From positions 1,488,001 to 1,552,000 of the forward strand of contig JAESUZ010001712.1 in NCBI GenBank assembly GCA_017311185.1: a stretch of 64,000 nt of DNA, given 5' to 3'. The notes beneath the pieces are model-generated. The model ran no database searches, was not told the DNA's origin, and saw only the letters and a list, made by a program, of their open reading frames with translations. Within the stretch, counting starts at the first letter, position 1; the number at the start of each line of letters is the position of its first letter. The stretch comes from Proteles cristata cristata (Eukaryota > Chordata > Mammalia > Carnivora > Hyaenidae). Shown in pieces: positions 46,831 through 59,794 of the stretch. The position numbers were made by a program, and so were the translations under genes.

Positions 46831-49390
46831 AGAAAAAGGAATCTAATAAAAATCTAGATTCCAACTTTTCTTAAAAATCAAAAGATCTAGTGGCCCCAAG
46901 CTCATAATCATGCATAGTCAGAGAAGCTGAAGGTGAGCTAGCAGCTGCCCTATTTAAATAGAGTGCCCTAGGCAATTCACTGTAATTTCACCCAACCTAC
47001 TGACTTCCTTTCATTACCTGCCAGGGTCTGTGGGCATTTTAGTTTCAACCACTTTTATAAAAGGGGGTCAAAAAATTGAAATGACAAAGTTAATCTATAA
47101 AGCTTCTGGATATATAATAATGCTAGGATACCTGTTTTTAACTTCCTGTTTTTCATTCATGCAAATAAATGATGAGGGTGGAATACATTTAAGATACATT
47201 GAGAAAGATGAATAAGATTTCATTTTCTACAAAGTGACGTTTAATAAAAGTGACAGTGAATTTATTTTTCTAATTGTATTTTAGGATAACAATAAATTTA
47301 GGGAACAAAATTGACTCTAGGACTTTTTAAAAGATCACAAATAAAATCTACTCAAATCTATTTAGAAAATGAATCAGCAAAAGAGACTATTCACCCATCC
47401 ATAACTGAGTTGTCACAGCGAATAGCTGGGAAGAAGTAATAACAAGTACATATTATTTAGGTACTTGGGTATTGTGTAGGTATTTAGGAAGTGTAGATGA
47501 GAGAATACACTAGACTGGGGGTCTGTATATCTTAGGGTTTTAAGACCCTAGTGCTGCTTCCTAGGTGTGGGAGGTTTGATAGCAGATGGGAATGAGAAGA
47601 TAGTGCATGTGACACTCTCTCTGGCTATAATGTGGTATTCAAATGGGAGCTGTAACATGCGTACAGTGTTCTGTATGTCTATAGTTTTCATCAGCTCACT
47701 ACTACTTTAAGCGTGGTCTATGAACTGATGCTGGCCCAGGAACCCTTTGTTACAGGTCTGCAATAAGAGAAATACCAAAGTTAACTGAGTAAACTTTTGG
47801 AAACAGCAATTTGATATTGCTGCATCATCCAAGCATGTGATCAATGGCTCCTCTGAGCAAGATGTAGGCCACTCAGTGTTAGTGAATTAATTCATGAGAT
47901 GAGGTGCATGTGGCACAAGTCACATACAGGTGGCTTAAATTGTTTGATGAATGTATACCAAAAAATGCAAGACCATTTATTTTAAAGTTAGTCAACTGAA
48001 ACTCCACAGTATATAAAAACCTGAAAAATGTAAGCATCATTAATAATTTCTTTTTACAATTAATTTAAATATTAGTCAAGCTTCTTATCAATCTGATGGC
48101 TAAGTAACCTCCACTGGACATTTTTGCCCCAAAAATAACATACTTTTTCTTAATGTGGCAATAGTCATTAACCAAATGATGACAGAAGGGTTAAAAGAGA
48201 TCGTACCTATTTCATTTGGAATATGATTCTCATATACTGGGTTTGTTTGGTTTTGTAGCCATAATTGATGGTCAAGGGTTAAAATCACAGTGGCTTATTT
48301 GTAGAAGCATAGCTAGTAAAGCAACAGAGCCACCTATATGCTAAACTTAAGTGGTATTTGCATTAAAAATTAATTTCAAAACCAAAAAATAATCTATGAA
48401 AAAACATATTGGATTAAAAAGATGACAAATGTTTACTATTTCATATACAAACATTTGAGCTTTGAGAGCTTCTTATAAAATAGCACTTCAGGTTGCTAAA
48501 ACTAACAGACTATATACAATTGACATTAAGTCAAGGACATTAGTGAAGGACTGAATCAAAGACATTTGGTTCAAACCGTTTGATGAATATAAGCAAAAAA
48601 CAGCTCTGGTACCACTTTTTCTAGGGGTAACATAAAACGACGTTTTCAGAAACGGGCTAAGATACAGAAGACTACCTTAATGAATAAATAAAGCTAGCAA
48701 AGTAGTTTTCATTGTAAATTGATGAAATGTACAAATATAGCATGTAAAGTCTTTTTTTTTTTTTTGAAGCTGTATGTATTTAATACATACAGTATTGATG
48801 AGTCTGGAGAAAAGCATATACTGTGAAACCATCACAAGTAATACCATAAACATCTCCATCACCTCTAAAAGCTTCCTCTCACCCTTTTACTTCTTTTGTG
48901 ATAGACACTTAAAAAGCCTTTTAATACATATGCAGTTTAAACATAATGGTGATATGAAAGAATTGTCTTCAGCTTCATTGCCAACAAACACAGCTAACTC
49001 TTGACTATATAAAACTATGAAAAATTACACTGTCCACAAATGTGCCTCGGAGTTTAAATTTCAGGGAGAAGTATATTCTGATGGCACAGACTCAAAGACA
49101 GGAAAGTATCCCAGGGGTTGCCCAGACTAAGGAGCATGAACAAAAATCAGTTAACTGCTTCCTTTACCAAAAAAATATTCTATGAAAAGAATGTCAGACC
49201 TAAATATGCTTGTGACCTGATGAAAATTTGAGTCATTTAAAATCTAATCACTATTAATCTCTTTATTATGTGATAATATGAAAACTGATCATAGGAAGTA
49301 TTATTGCTGCAGATGTATAAGTCACTGAGGAAAAAGGAGAAAATTTGAGCTATGAATAAATATATTATGCTCCTAAAATTAAAAAAAATT
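46831..49390. other. No gene seen
   Basis: AT-rich sequence without a supported gene. The text at 47700-47770 ('ctactactttaagcgtggtc', 'gatgctggcccaggaaccct') may be an hAT-type element fragment. A T-run lies at 48751-48764. Confidence 0.45.
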
Positions 49391-49391
49391 A

Positions 49392-49597
49392 AGGTGCCTG
49401 AGTAGCTCAGTTGGTTGAGCATGTGACTCTTCATTTTGGCTCAGGTTATGATCCCAGGGTCATGAGATCAAGAACAGCATCGGGCTCCTCACTGAGTGTG
49501 GTGCCTGCTTGAGATTCTCTCTCCCTCTGGGTGCCTCTCCCTGGCTCATGCTTGCTCACTCTCTCTTCCTCTCTCTCTCTAAACTTTAAAAAAAATC
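49392..49597 (+). mobile_element. CAN-SINE (old subfamily)
   Basis: 'aaggtgcctgagtagctcag', 'cccagggtcatgagatcaag', 'catcgggctcctcactgagt', 'gtgcctgcttgagattctct', tail 'taaactttaaaaaaaat'. It differs from the other copies in the 'catgagatcaagaac' region. Confidence 0.88.
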
Positions 49598-49832
49598 TAT
49601 TTGGCCATGACATTTTACAGATTTGAATTGGACAGTCTTGCTTTTGTGTCTGGTATCTTCAATATTCTTAATGATCTTCCTACTTCCATGCAAAGAAAAA
49701 ACTCAACATGCTTTTGATGGCACATAGCACTGAAAGGCCAAAAGGGAAATTGGATGCTTTAAAAAAAAAAAAAAAAAAAAAGCAGAGTTTCTACAAATTA
49801 ACAACAATTATCAATCAAGAGAGATAATATTA

Positions 49833-50037
49833 GGGAGCACCTGGGTGGCTCAGTTGGTTAAGCTTCAGACTTCAGCTCAAGTCATGATCTAGCGTTTTGT
49901 GGGTTAGAGCCCCGCCTTGGGTTTTACGCTGACAGCTCTGAGCCTGGAGCCTGCTTCAGATTCTGTGTCTCCCTCTCCCTCTGCCCCTCCCCCACTTGTG
50001 CTCTGTCTTTGTCTCTCAAAAATAAACATTAAAAAAA
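49833..50037 (+). mobile_element. CAN-SINE
   Basis: 'gggagcacctgggtggctca', B box 'gggttagagccccgccttgg', 'cctggagcctgcttcagatt', tail 'aaaaataaacattaaa'. Duplication 'agagataatatt' on both sides. Confidence 0.92.
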
Positions 50038-50569
50038 AGAGATAATATTGGTATTTTATAGCTGAAAAATTATCATTGAATACCTTATAAATTTGATACA
50101 CTTTGATTTTTTTGTTTTCCATGAAAAAAAGTTCCACGTGTAAGAAATTCATGGACCTAGAAACTATTTTTTCATTAAAATAGAATTCATTTTTAACAAT
50201 AATTTTACAGTATAAATTGTTGACACTCACCACCAGTAAAGTCTTCAAATGCATTTTGAAATTAACTCATTATTTGCTTCCTTGTGTTACAAATGAGTTT
50301 CCTGAGCGTGCAGAAATTATTTTAAAATCCATTCTGTCAACATACCTTGGAAACACTCTACTATGCATGCTTTAAAACAAAATACAGACATAGCTTTTAT
50401 ATACATTATATCTTGTAAGTAACATTATTAGCAATCCAACCTGGATTTGTCTATTAAAAACTTTAATTCTGATAAACCTGTGTATACAAAGTGTTCATAT
50501 AGGCATTTAATATAAGGAATCACTATTTCCCTCATAATTCTGTTTAGTTATGATTGCAGAAGACAAAAG

Positions 50570-50985
50570 TTTGTGTGTACAGTGATTTCTAAGTTTCGGT
50601 TACCTGCAGCCTGTGGTGGTCAGGAAGCAAATGATTCTCCTTTGTCAAAAGGTCAATAATAACCTAACACTACATCACTATGTCATCATTCACCTCACTT
50701 CATCTCATCATGTAGACTTATTATCATCTCATACCATCATCATCAGAAGAGCAAGTACAGAAAAAGAAAATACTTTGAGATAGAGGCCATATTCATATAA
50801 CTTTAATTACAGTATATTTTATTATAAGCTATTGCTATCTCTTACTGTGCCTCATTTATAAATTATATTTTATCATAGATATGCATGTACAGGGAAAAAA
50901 ACATAGTGTATATAAGGGTCAGTACTATCCACAGTTTGAGGCATCCACATACCCTCCCATGGATAAGGGGGAACCACTACAGGTA
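50570..50985. mobile_element. Tigger/MER-type non-autonomous DNA transposon
   Basis: Left end 'gtgatttctaagtttcggtt' with 'acctgcagcctgtggtggtc', right end 'gggtcagtactatccacagt', 'aggcatccacataccctccc' and 'ggataagggggaaccactac'. These resemble the paired ends of Tigger-derived short elements (MER8/MER44 group). No coding sequence. From 50052 to 50560 and 50986 to 51357 I see nothing else. Confidence 0.6.
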
Positions 50986-51373
50986 GACACACTTACTGAG
51001 CATGTGTAGTTTTTATATCTTTTTTCCTATATGATGTTGTTCTGATTATTTTTATTAAAGAGTAATTTTAGGGTTATGAATCTAATAAAAAAATGGGCCT
51101 GTATGTTATAGGTCTTTTCTTAATTTCATCTTCCTAACAATTCATTTTTATTATCTTTCACAAAACTATTAATCTGTTATGCTGGAAATATTTTTAAAAA
51201 TCTGATCCTTCACCCCAATAGTTTGAGAAACACTGAGCTATTTGAGGCAAATATAATTTTAAAAATGATAACATAGGTTTAACCAGTTGAAACTGACAAT
51301 AATTGATCATTTTGACCTTCCAATGTCAGTCCATATGGTTTAACCTAGTGAATGTCACAAAACCTACTTTCCC

Positions 51374-51576
51374 TGGGGTTCTTGGGTGGCTCCGTTGGAT
51401 AAGTGTCCAACTTTGGCTCAGGTCATGATCCCACAGTTCCTGGGTTTGAGCCCTGTGTCGGGCTCTGTGCTGACAGTTCAGAGCCTGGAGCCTGCTTCAG
51501 ATTCTGTGTCTCCCTCTCTCTCTGCCCCTCTCCTGCTTGTACTCTGTCTCTCCTTCTCAAAAATAAATAAACATTC
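51374..51576 (+). mobile_element. CAN-SINE (target of the next SINE)
   Basis: 'tggggttcttgggtggctcc', 'gtttgagccctgtgtcgggc', 'cagttcagagcctggagcct', tail 'caaaaataaataaacatt'. Its tail is interrupted by the SINE at 51577. The outer duplication 'aaacctac' lies before 51370 and after 51820. Confidence 0.92.
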
Positions 51577-51820
51577 GGGGCGCCTGGGTGGCTTAGTCGG
51601 TTAAGCGTCCGACTTTCGCTTAGGTCATGATCTCGCGGTTCATGGGTTCGAGCCCTGCGCTGGGCCCTGTGCTGACTGCCAGCTCGGAGCTTGGAGCCTA
51701 TTTCAGAGTCTGTGTCTCCCTCTCTCTCTGACCCTCCCCTGCTCATGCTGTCTCTCTCTCTCTCTCTCTTAGAAATAAATAAAAATATTTTTTAAAATTA
51801 ATAAACAAAAAAAATTTTTA
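51577..51820 (+). mobile_element. CAN-SINE inserted in the tail of another SINE
   Basis: 'ggggcgcctgggtggcttag', 'ctgactgccagctcggagc', 'ctctcttagaaataaataaa'. The text after it, 'attaataaacaaaaaaaatt', resumes the tail of the older SINE. Confidence 0.92.
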
Positions 51821-53336
51821 AACCTACATTCTCACATTTATACACTTTGATCTTGGTTATGCCCCTATATTCTTCTTCTGGGCCTATTTATACTTGTTTT
51901 AAATATGTGTCTCTCAGGCTTGCTTGGCAGTTGGTTCCCCAATATCCAACTAAATTAAAAGTGGAGACAAGAGCTGCTACAGACAGGCTCACTGGCAACA
52001 GCATGGAATGCCAACTAGGGAAGAGACAGGAAAACTATAAAAAGTAAAGAAAAGCCATCTGGGGCAATTTAATAAAGCACAAATGGCCCACTACCTCTTA
52101 ATAGACCTGGCAGCATGACTGTACTCACTTAGATTTAAAATGCTGCGTAATTGGAGGGGGTTGTCTGGGAAGCTGTGTCTAAGGCAACTTCACTGGGGCA
52201 CGCGGACTGGGATTTGGAGATTGGAACTGGCCTGTGTTGAAGAGTGCAACCAACTTCGGCTGCGTCCCCGGAACGGGGAGGTGACACGCCAAAAAAAAAA
52301 AAAAAGCGAGCTGCAGCGCAGGGTTCAAGAAGGGACTGGAGCACCGTCACTCTCCTTCCCACAATCGCCAAGGCAGAACCCCCGCCTGAGGCATCGGATC
52401 ACGCCACGCCCATCCCTGCCTGAGAGGTGCCCTCCTCCCTTTTTTTTTTCTTTTTTCCCTTTTTTTTTCTTCTTTCTTTTTTTTTCCCCTTTCTTTTCTC
52501 TTTTTTTCTTCTTCTTTCTCTTTTCTCGCTTTTTTCCCCAAAACACTGACCTGATTAACTCTGGTCGCCAGCTTGCTTAAACAATCACAACAAGTCCATT
52601 CTGTAAATGTAAATTCTACACCTACCGACTTTTTCAGCTATTTCTCTCAGGAGTAATTAGACTATATAGTTTCTCTGGATAATTCCAGCATCCTTCTCTC
52701 ACCTATCCAACCATATTCTATCCTTTACCTCTTTGAAAAAAGTTTCTTATCCCTTCTGCCTGTTCATTCTATTTCCAAATCTGCCTTATCTCGCCCTGCC
52801 TTCTCTCTTTTTCTCTATGCTCTTCAACCAGCACTGCATACACACGGCTATTTAACTGTAGCTGGGAAATCCAGGTATATGCTTTAAACCGTTCTTTGTC
52901 CATCGGTTTTCTTCTTTTTTCCTTTTCTTTTCCCCCTTTTGACCCTTTTATGTATTTTATGCTCCCTATTCGCCCTCCCTCCTCCGTCTTTTCTATTAAC
53001 TTTTTCGTTTTCCCTCTCACTTTGCATGTTAGCTGAATCAGCCTGTGCGTTTGTGTGCTCCTGCTCCCTGTGTGTTTGTCTGTCTGTTTTCTTTTCCAGG
53101 GCTACCTCAAGAAACAAGCCAGAGTACACAAGGTGAAGAGTCCCAAATATCACTACGAATAGAAAAATAAAATAACTAAGGTCCCAACAAGAGTGACCGA
53201 GGGATACCATTCAAAAAACAATCTCTGAAAGGATAGGCCGTGGAAAGTCAAAGAGTTTCTTGGATATAGCAGCGCTCATAGAAACAGAGAGCATAACAGG
53301 TCTTTAAAACCAACAAGAGCCGGAAAGCTAACTAAA

Positions 53337-54231
53337 ATGACGAAACCAAAGAGCTCTCCTCCAAAGAAACTCCAAGAAGAAATGACAGCTAATGAACTGC
53401 TCAAAACAGATATCAGCAGCATAAGTGAACAAGATTTTAGAATAATAATGGTGAAATTAATAGCAGGACTTGAAAAAAACATAGGGGACATCAAAGAAAC
53501 TATGGCTACAGACAGAATGGAAAATAAAAAATAGGCATGAAGAATTTAAAAATGCGATAAATGAGATACGTAATAAATTAGAGGCCTCCAATGCACGAAT
53601 GGAAGAGGCAGAAAGGAGAATAAGTGATTTAGAAGACACCATTATAGACAAACAAGAAGCTGACAATAAAAGAGACAAACTGATCCAGGAACAGGAAAGA
53701 AGAATTCGAGAGCTCAGCGACACAGTCAAACGCAACAATATCCATATCATAGGAATCCCAGAAGAGGAAGAGAGACGGAAAGGTGCTGAAGGAGTCCTGG
53801 AACAAATTATGGCAGAGAACTTCCCCGACCTGGGGAAGGAAGTCAATGTGGAAATACAAGAGGCTCAGAGGACTCCCCTTTAACGTAACTTGAATCGATT
53901 TTCTGCACGACATATCATAGTAAAAATGGCAAAATAAAAGGACAAAGAGAGAATTTTGAAAGCCTCTAGGGAGAAAAGGGCCCTAACATACAAAGGGAAA
54001 CCTATCAGAGTGGTGACAGACCTATCTACTGAAACGTGGCAGGCCAGAAAGGAATGGCAGGAGATCTTCCATGTGATGAACAGTAAAAATATACAGCCAA
54101 GAATCCTCTATCCAGCAAGCCTGTCATTCAAAATAGAAGGAGAGATAAAAACCTTTCCAAACAAACAGAAATTGAAAGAATTTGTCACCACGAAGCCAGC
54201 CCTACAAGAAATTCTGAGGGGGGTGCTCTGA
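53337..54231 (+). pseudogene. L1 ORF1 (RNA-binding protein), broken
   Basis: It starts MTKPKSSPPKKLQEEMTANE at 53337 and is halted at 53532-53534 by a frameshift. It resumes in another frame at about 53540-53883 with a charged coiled-coil-like region and the RRM-like words NIHIIGIPEEEERRKGAEGV. After a stop at 53881 the C-terminal domain (53956-54231, KGKPIRVVTDLSTETWQARK, NIQPRILYPASLSFK) follows in the same frame. In intact elements ORF1p forms trimers and coats L1 RNA. Confidence 0.88.
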
Positions 54232-54277
54232 AGGAAAGGTTGAAAGGAACAAAGATTCCAGAAACACCACCACAAAC

Positions 54278-57200
54278 ATGAACCCTACAAAAGAAACAAA
54301 GACTCTAAACCCACATATTTCAATAATAACACTGAATGTAAATGGGCTGAATGCTCCAATCAAAAGACATAGGGTAGCAGAATGGATTAAAAACAAAATC
54401 CATCTATATGCTGTCTACAAGAAACTCATTTTAGACGGGAAGATACCTTCAGATTAAAAGTAAGGGGATGGAGAAATATATATCATGCTACAGGAAATCG
54501 AAAGAAAGCCGGAGTAGCGATACTTATATCAGACAAACTGGACTTTAAATTAAAGACAATCACAAGAGATGAAGAAGGGCACTACATAATAATTACAGGG
54601 TCCATCCATCAAGAAGAACTAACAATCATAAATGTCTACGCACAGAATATGGGAGCACCTAAATATCTAAAACAATTAATCACAAACAGAAACAAACTTA
54701 TAGATAAGAATGTGCTAATAGCAGGGGACTTTAATACTCCACTTACAGCAATGGATAGGTCAACCAGACAGAAAATCACTAAAGAAATAATGGACTTGAA
54801 AGATACATTGGACCAGATGGACCTGACGGATCTATTTAGAACTTTACCTCCTGAGGCCAGGGAATTTACTTTCTTCTCAAGTGCGCATGGCACATTCTCC
54901 AAGATAGATCACATACTGGGACATAAAGCAGCCCTCAATAAATATAAAAGAACAGAGATCATACCATGCACACTGTCAGATCACAATGCTTTGAAACTTG
55001 AAATCCATTACAGGAAGAAGTCTGGAAAACTTCCAAAAACATGGAGGTTAAAGAACACCCTTCTAAAGAATGAATGGGCCAATCAGGCAATTTGAGATGA
55101 AATTAAAAAATATATGGAAACAAATGAAAATGAAAACACAACAATTCAAAATCTAAGGGATGCGGCAAAGGCAGTCCTAAGAGGAAAGTACATTGCTCTC
55201 CAGGCCTATTTCAAGAGATTAGAAAAGCGCAAGTGCAAAATCTAACAGCTCACCTAAAGGAACTAGAGGCAGAGCAACAAGAACGCCCTAAACCCAGTAG
55301 AAGAAGAGAAATAGTAAAAATTAGAGCAGAAATAAACAACATACAGACCAAAGAAACAATTGAACAGATCAATGAAACCAAGAGTTGGTTTTTTTGAAAA
55401 GGTAAACAAAATTGACAAACCTCTAGCCAGACTTATCCAAAAGAAAAGAGAGAGCACCCAAATAGACAAAATTATGAATGAAAATGGACTTATTACAACC
55501 AACCCCTCAGAAATACAAGCAATTATCAGGGAATACTATGAAAAATTATATGCCAACAAATTGACAACTTAGAAGAAATGGACAAATTCCTAAACACACA
55601 CTCACTACCAAAATTCACACGGGAAGAAATAGAAAACCTGAACAGACCCATAAGGAGTGAAGAAATTGAATCAGTGATCAAAAATCTCCCAACAAATAAG
55701 AGCCCTGGACCTGATGGCTTCCCTGGGGAATTCTACTAGACATTTAAAACAGAATTAATCCCAATTCTTCTCAAGTTATTCCAAAAAATAGAAAGCGAAG
55801 GAAAACTCCCGGACTCATTTTATGAAGCCAGCATCACACTGATTCCCAAGCCAGACAAAGATCCAGCAAAAAAAGAGAACTACAGGCCAATATCCTTGAT
55901 GAATACGGATGCAAAAATTCTCAACAAGATCCTTGCAAATCTAATCCAGCAGCATATAAAAAGAATCATCCACCAAGATCAAGTGGGATTCATTCCTGGG
56001 TTACAGGGCTGGTTCAACATTCGCAAATCAATCAATGTGATGCATCATATCAATAAAAGAAAAGATAAAAACCATATGATCCTGTCAATAGATGCAGAAA
56101 AAGCATTTGACAAAATACAGCATCCCTTCTTAATAAAGACTCTCGAGAAAGCTGGGATAGAAGGAACCTACTTAAACATCATCAAAGCCATCTATGAGAA
56201 GCCTTCAGCTAACATCATCCTCAACGGGGAAAAACTCAGAGCTTCCCCCTGAGATCAGGAACACGACAGGGATGCCCACTCTCACCACTGCTGTTTAACA
56301 TAGTGCTGGAAGTCCTAGCATCAGCCATCAGACACCAAAAGGAAATCAAAGGCATCAGAATTAGCAAAGAGGAAGTCAAACTTTCACTCTTCGCAGATGA
56401 CATGATACTCTACATCGAAAACCCGACAGACTCCACCAGAAGCCTACTAGAACTGATCCAAGAATTCAGCCAAGTTGCAGGGTACAAAATCAACGTACAG
56501 AAATCGGTTGCATTTTTATACACTAACAATGAAGCAACAGAAAGAGAAATCAAGAAACTGATCCCATTCACAATTGCACAAAAAACCATAAACTACCTCG
56601 GAATAAACCTAACCAAGGATACAAGAGATCTGTATGATGAAACTATAGAAAACTTATGAAGGAAATTGAAGAAGACACAAAGAAATGGAAAAACATTCCA
56701 TGCTCATGGATAGGAAGAATAAATATAGTTAAGATGTCATTACTACCTAAGGCACTTTACACATTCAATGCAATTCCCATCAAAATTGCACCAGCATACT
56801 TCTCAAAACTAGAACAAACTATCCAAAAATTTGTATGGAACCACAAAAGACCCCGAATAGCCAAAGTAATCCTGAAAAATAAAACCAAAACGGGAGGGAT
56901 CACTATCCCAGACTTTAGCCTCTACTACAAAGCTGTCATCATCAAGACAGTATGGTATTGGCACAAAAGCAGACACATAGACCAATGGAACAGAATTGAG
57001 AACTCAGAAGTGGACCCAAAAGTATACAGCCAACTAATCTTTGACAAAGCAGGAAAGAATATCCAATGGAAAAAAGGCAGCCTTTATTAACAAATGGTGT
57101 TGGGAGAACTGACAGCAACATGCAGAAGAATGAAACTAGATCATTTTCTCACACCATGCACAAAAATAAACTCAAAATGGATAAAGGGCCTGAACGTGAG

Positions 57201-58126
57201 ACAGGAAACTATCAACACCCCAGAGGAGAAAGCAGGAAACAACCTCCTTGACCTCCACCGCAGCAACTTCTTACTTGACACATCCCCAAAAGCAAAGGAA
57301 TTAAGAGCAAAAATAAACTGTTGGGACCTCCTCAAGATTAAAAGCTTCTGCACAGCCAAGGAAACAACCCAGAAAATTAATAGGCAACCAACGGAATGAG
57401 AAAAGATAGTTGCAAATGATATATCAGATAAAGGGTTGGTATCCAGAATCTACAAGGAACTCACCAAACTACACGCCCGAAAAACAAACAACCCAGTGAA
57501 GAAATGGGCAGAAGATATGAACAGACACTTCTCCAAAGAGGACATCCAGATGGCCACAGACACATGAAACGATGCTCAGCATCGCTCCTCATCAGGGAAA
57601 TACACATCAAAACCACACTGAGATACCACCTCACGCCAGTCAGAGTGGCTAAAATGAGCAACTCGGAGAACTCTAGATGCTGGCGAGGATGTGGAGAAAC
57701 GGGCACCCTCCTACACTGTTGGTGGGAATGTAAACTGGTACAGCCCCTCTGGAAAACAGTGTGGAGGTTCGTAAGGAAACTAACACTAGAACTCCCCTAT
57801 GACTCAGCAATAGCACTGCTAGGAATTTACCCAAGGGATACAGAAATGCTGATGCATAGGAGCACATATACCCCAATGTTCATAGCAGCACCTCCACAAT
57901 AGCTAAAACCTGGAAAGAGCCTAAGTGTCCATCAACAGATGAATGGATCAAGAAGATGTGGTTTATCTATACCATGGAATACTACATGGCAATGAGAAAC
58001 AATGAAATCTGGCCATGTGTAGCAACATGGATGGACCTTGAGGGTGTTATGCCGAGCGAAATAAGTCAGGCAGAGAAAGACAAATATCATATGTGTGCAC
58101 GTATAGGAGGATTAGGAGGAACTTGA
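54278..58126 (+). pseudogene. L1 ORF2 (endonuclease and reverse transcriptase), broken
   Basis: It starts MNPTKETKTLNPHIS at 54278, shortly after ORF1. Endonuclease words NVLIAGDFNTPL and SDHNALKLEI lie at 54649-55095. RT motifs are YRPI-like at 55870, [15 protein letters not shown] (frame 55896-56252), and [12 protein letters not shown] with the catalytic FADD (frame 56303-56659). The tail region (57094-57902) ends near 58126. The frame changes repeatedly and several stops occur, so no active enzyme is encoded. Confidence 0.9.
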
Positions 58127-58554
58127 CGAGGACCAAGGGGGAGAACAAGGGGGGAAATGGTGGGGGAAAGGGAGAGAGGCAAACCATGAGAGACTCTTGA
58201 ATGCTGACAAAACTGAGGACTGATGGATGTGGGGGGGAGGGAGGATGGGCATGGAGGAGGACACTTGTGGGGATGAGCACTGGGTGTTATGTGGAAACTA
58301 ATTTGACAATAAACTATTTGTAAAAAAAAAAAAATTAAAAAAAAAATAAAATAAAATGCTGCGTAATCAAGACACCAATAAATTATGCTGGTTACATAGA
58401 TTAGGGCAGAGGCAGGGTATGTAACACATTTTGAATTCAAAACATCTAATACACAGTTTTTGAGCTTAAAGGGAGCTTAAAGGAGTAAATCCATGGCAAG
58501 AGAGCACAAAATTGACAGGATTTAGATATCAGATCAAACATTATTTAAGACGAC

Positions 58555-58556
<2 letters not shown>

Positions 58557-58606
<50 letters not shown>
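58557..58606. repeat. (CA)25 microsatellite
   Basis: Fifty bases of pure CA repeat, about 190 bp after the L1 end. Confidence 0.97.
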
Positions 58607-58610
<4 letters not shown>

Positions 58611-59551
58611 AAACCCTGAATAGCGCATTAATCACAATTAACAATTTCCCTTCTATTCAGACTCAGCTTCCAGAAAGACCAGAAATGTTAAACAACAAAA
58701 GTCTGAATAATTGTCTTGTTAGGTCCTGGTTAAATCTGCTTGAGATGGCCAGCCCTTAGTCTTCTTGGACATCCATTGATCCATGCGTAACTCCCTTACT
58801 ATGTCCCTGATATGAAAAGACATGATGAAGTTGGTTGTAACTGAAAAGAGTTTTACAGTGACGGGAGGTCAATCACACCCAAGCCCTCAGTACTCATCCT
58901 TATTAACATCCACATTGGGTGGCCACCTGGGAGCTACTCCACCCAAACCCCAACTGACTGGGCACATGCTAGTGGCCAGGAGCCAAGTCATTCTGAATAC
59001 TGCATGAGAAAGAATGGGATTAGATTGAAAACAAGATTGGAGAGTCAGATCACACTGGATAACTTCTAAAATTCAGGAAAGAGGCTATACTGTAGCAGTC
59101 TAGGCTAAGGTAGGTAACAGATTAGAGAGTTCTCAGAAGGTAAAACCACAGAATATGGGAAGTGGATGAAAGAGGAAAAGAGCTAAAATGACCCAAGTTT
59201 CTGACTTATGCAAATGGAAAGGTGGTAGAGACATTTACAGACATTTTGGAGAAATTAGGTTAAGGAAGAAAATTGTTTCGTTTTTGATGCGTTCTTTTTA
59301 AGATGTACTTGTAGGATACCAAAATAAAGAGATTCAAATGGAGAGGATTTTTCTTACTCAAAAGAAAAATGGGAATTTGAGGAATATTTAGAATTCCAGT
59401 ATTTCACAGCTGACTTCTAAATTAGTTTTATCTGGTGGAAAAAGCTGGAATTCACATATACTGTATTTTAGTACCAAATATGTTGCAAACTAGCTGTTTA
59501 ACTGGCGATATCACCCAACCTTTCTTAGCTTCCAGTTTCTCATGGAGACAG
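58607..59551. other. No gene seen
   Basis: No recognised repeat and no supported frame. Confidence 0.5.
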
Positions 59552-59568
59552 AAATCCAACATCATTCA

Positions 59569-59777
59569 AGGGCACCTGGGTGGCTCAGTCAGTTAAGTAT
59601 CCGACTTCAGCTCAGGTCATGATCTTGCGGTTGGTGGATTCGACCCCGTGTCGGGCTATGTGCTGACAGCTCAGAGCGTGGAGCCTGTTTCAGATTCTGT
59701 ATCTCCCTCTCTCTCTGACCCTCCCCAGCTCGTGCTCTGTCTCTCTCTGTCTAAAAAACAAATAAACGTTAAAAAAA
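59569..59777 (+). mobile_element. CAN-SINE with perfect 17-bp duplication
   Basis: 'gggcacctgggtggctcagt', B box 'ggattcgaccccgtgtcggg', tail 'aaacaaataaacgttaaa'. The duplication 'aaatccaacatcattca' is perfect at 59552-59568 and 59778-59794. Confidence 0.95.
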
Positions 59778-59794
59778 AAATCCAACATCATTCA

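Larger units (their letters stand above)
52152..58352 (+). mobile_element. Near-full-length L1 LINE, 6.2 kb, with perfect 15-bp duplication
   Basis: It is flanked by 'aaaatgctgcgtaat' at 52137-52151 and 58353-58367. Order: 5' UTR (52152-53336, with a pyrimidine-rich tract at 52437-52535), ORF1 relic, ORF2 relic, 3' UTR with a G-rich stretch (58133-58180), and an A-rich tail (58321-58352). The 5' end does not begin with the 'gaggggcaagatggcgg' seen at 4380, so this copy is either slightly 5'-truncated or uses a different 5' UTR start. Confidence 0.95.

Noticed and set aside
52325..52546. Lysine/glutamate-rich reverse frames of 64 and 73 codons
   Set aside because: They are translations of the pyrimidine-rich tract in the L1 5' UTR.
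53457..53913. Reverse frames of 129 and 94 codons over L1 ORF1
   Set aside because: They are antisense shadows of the ORF1 coiled-coil region.
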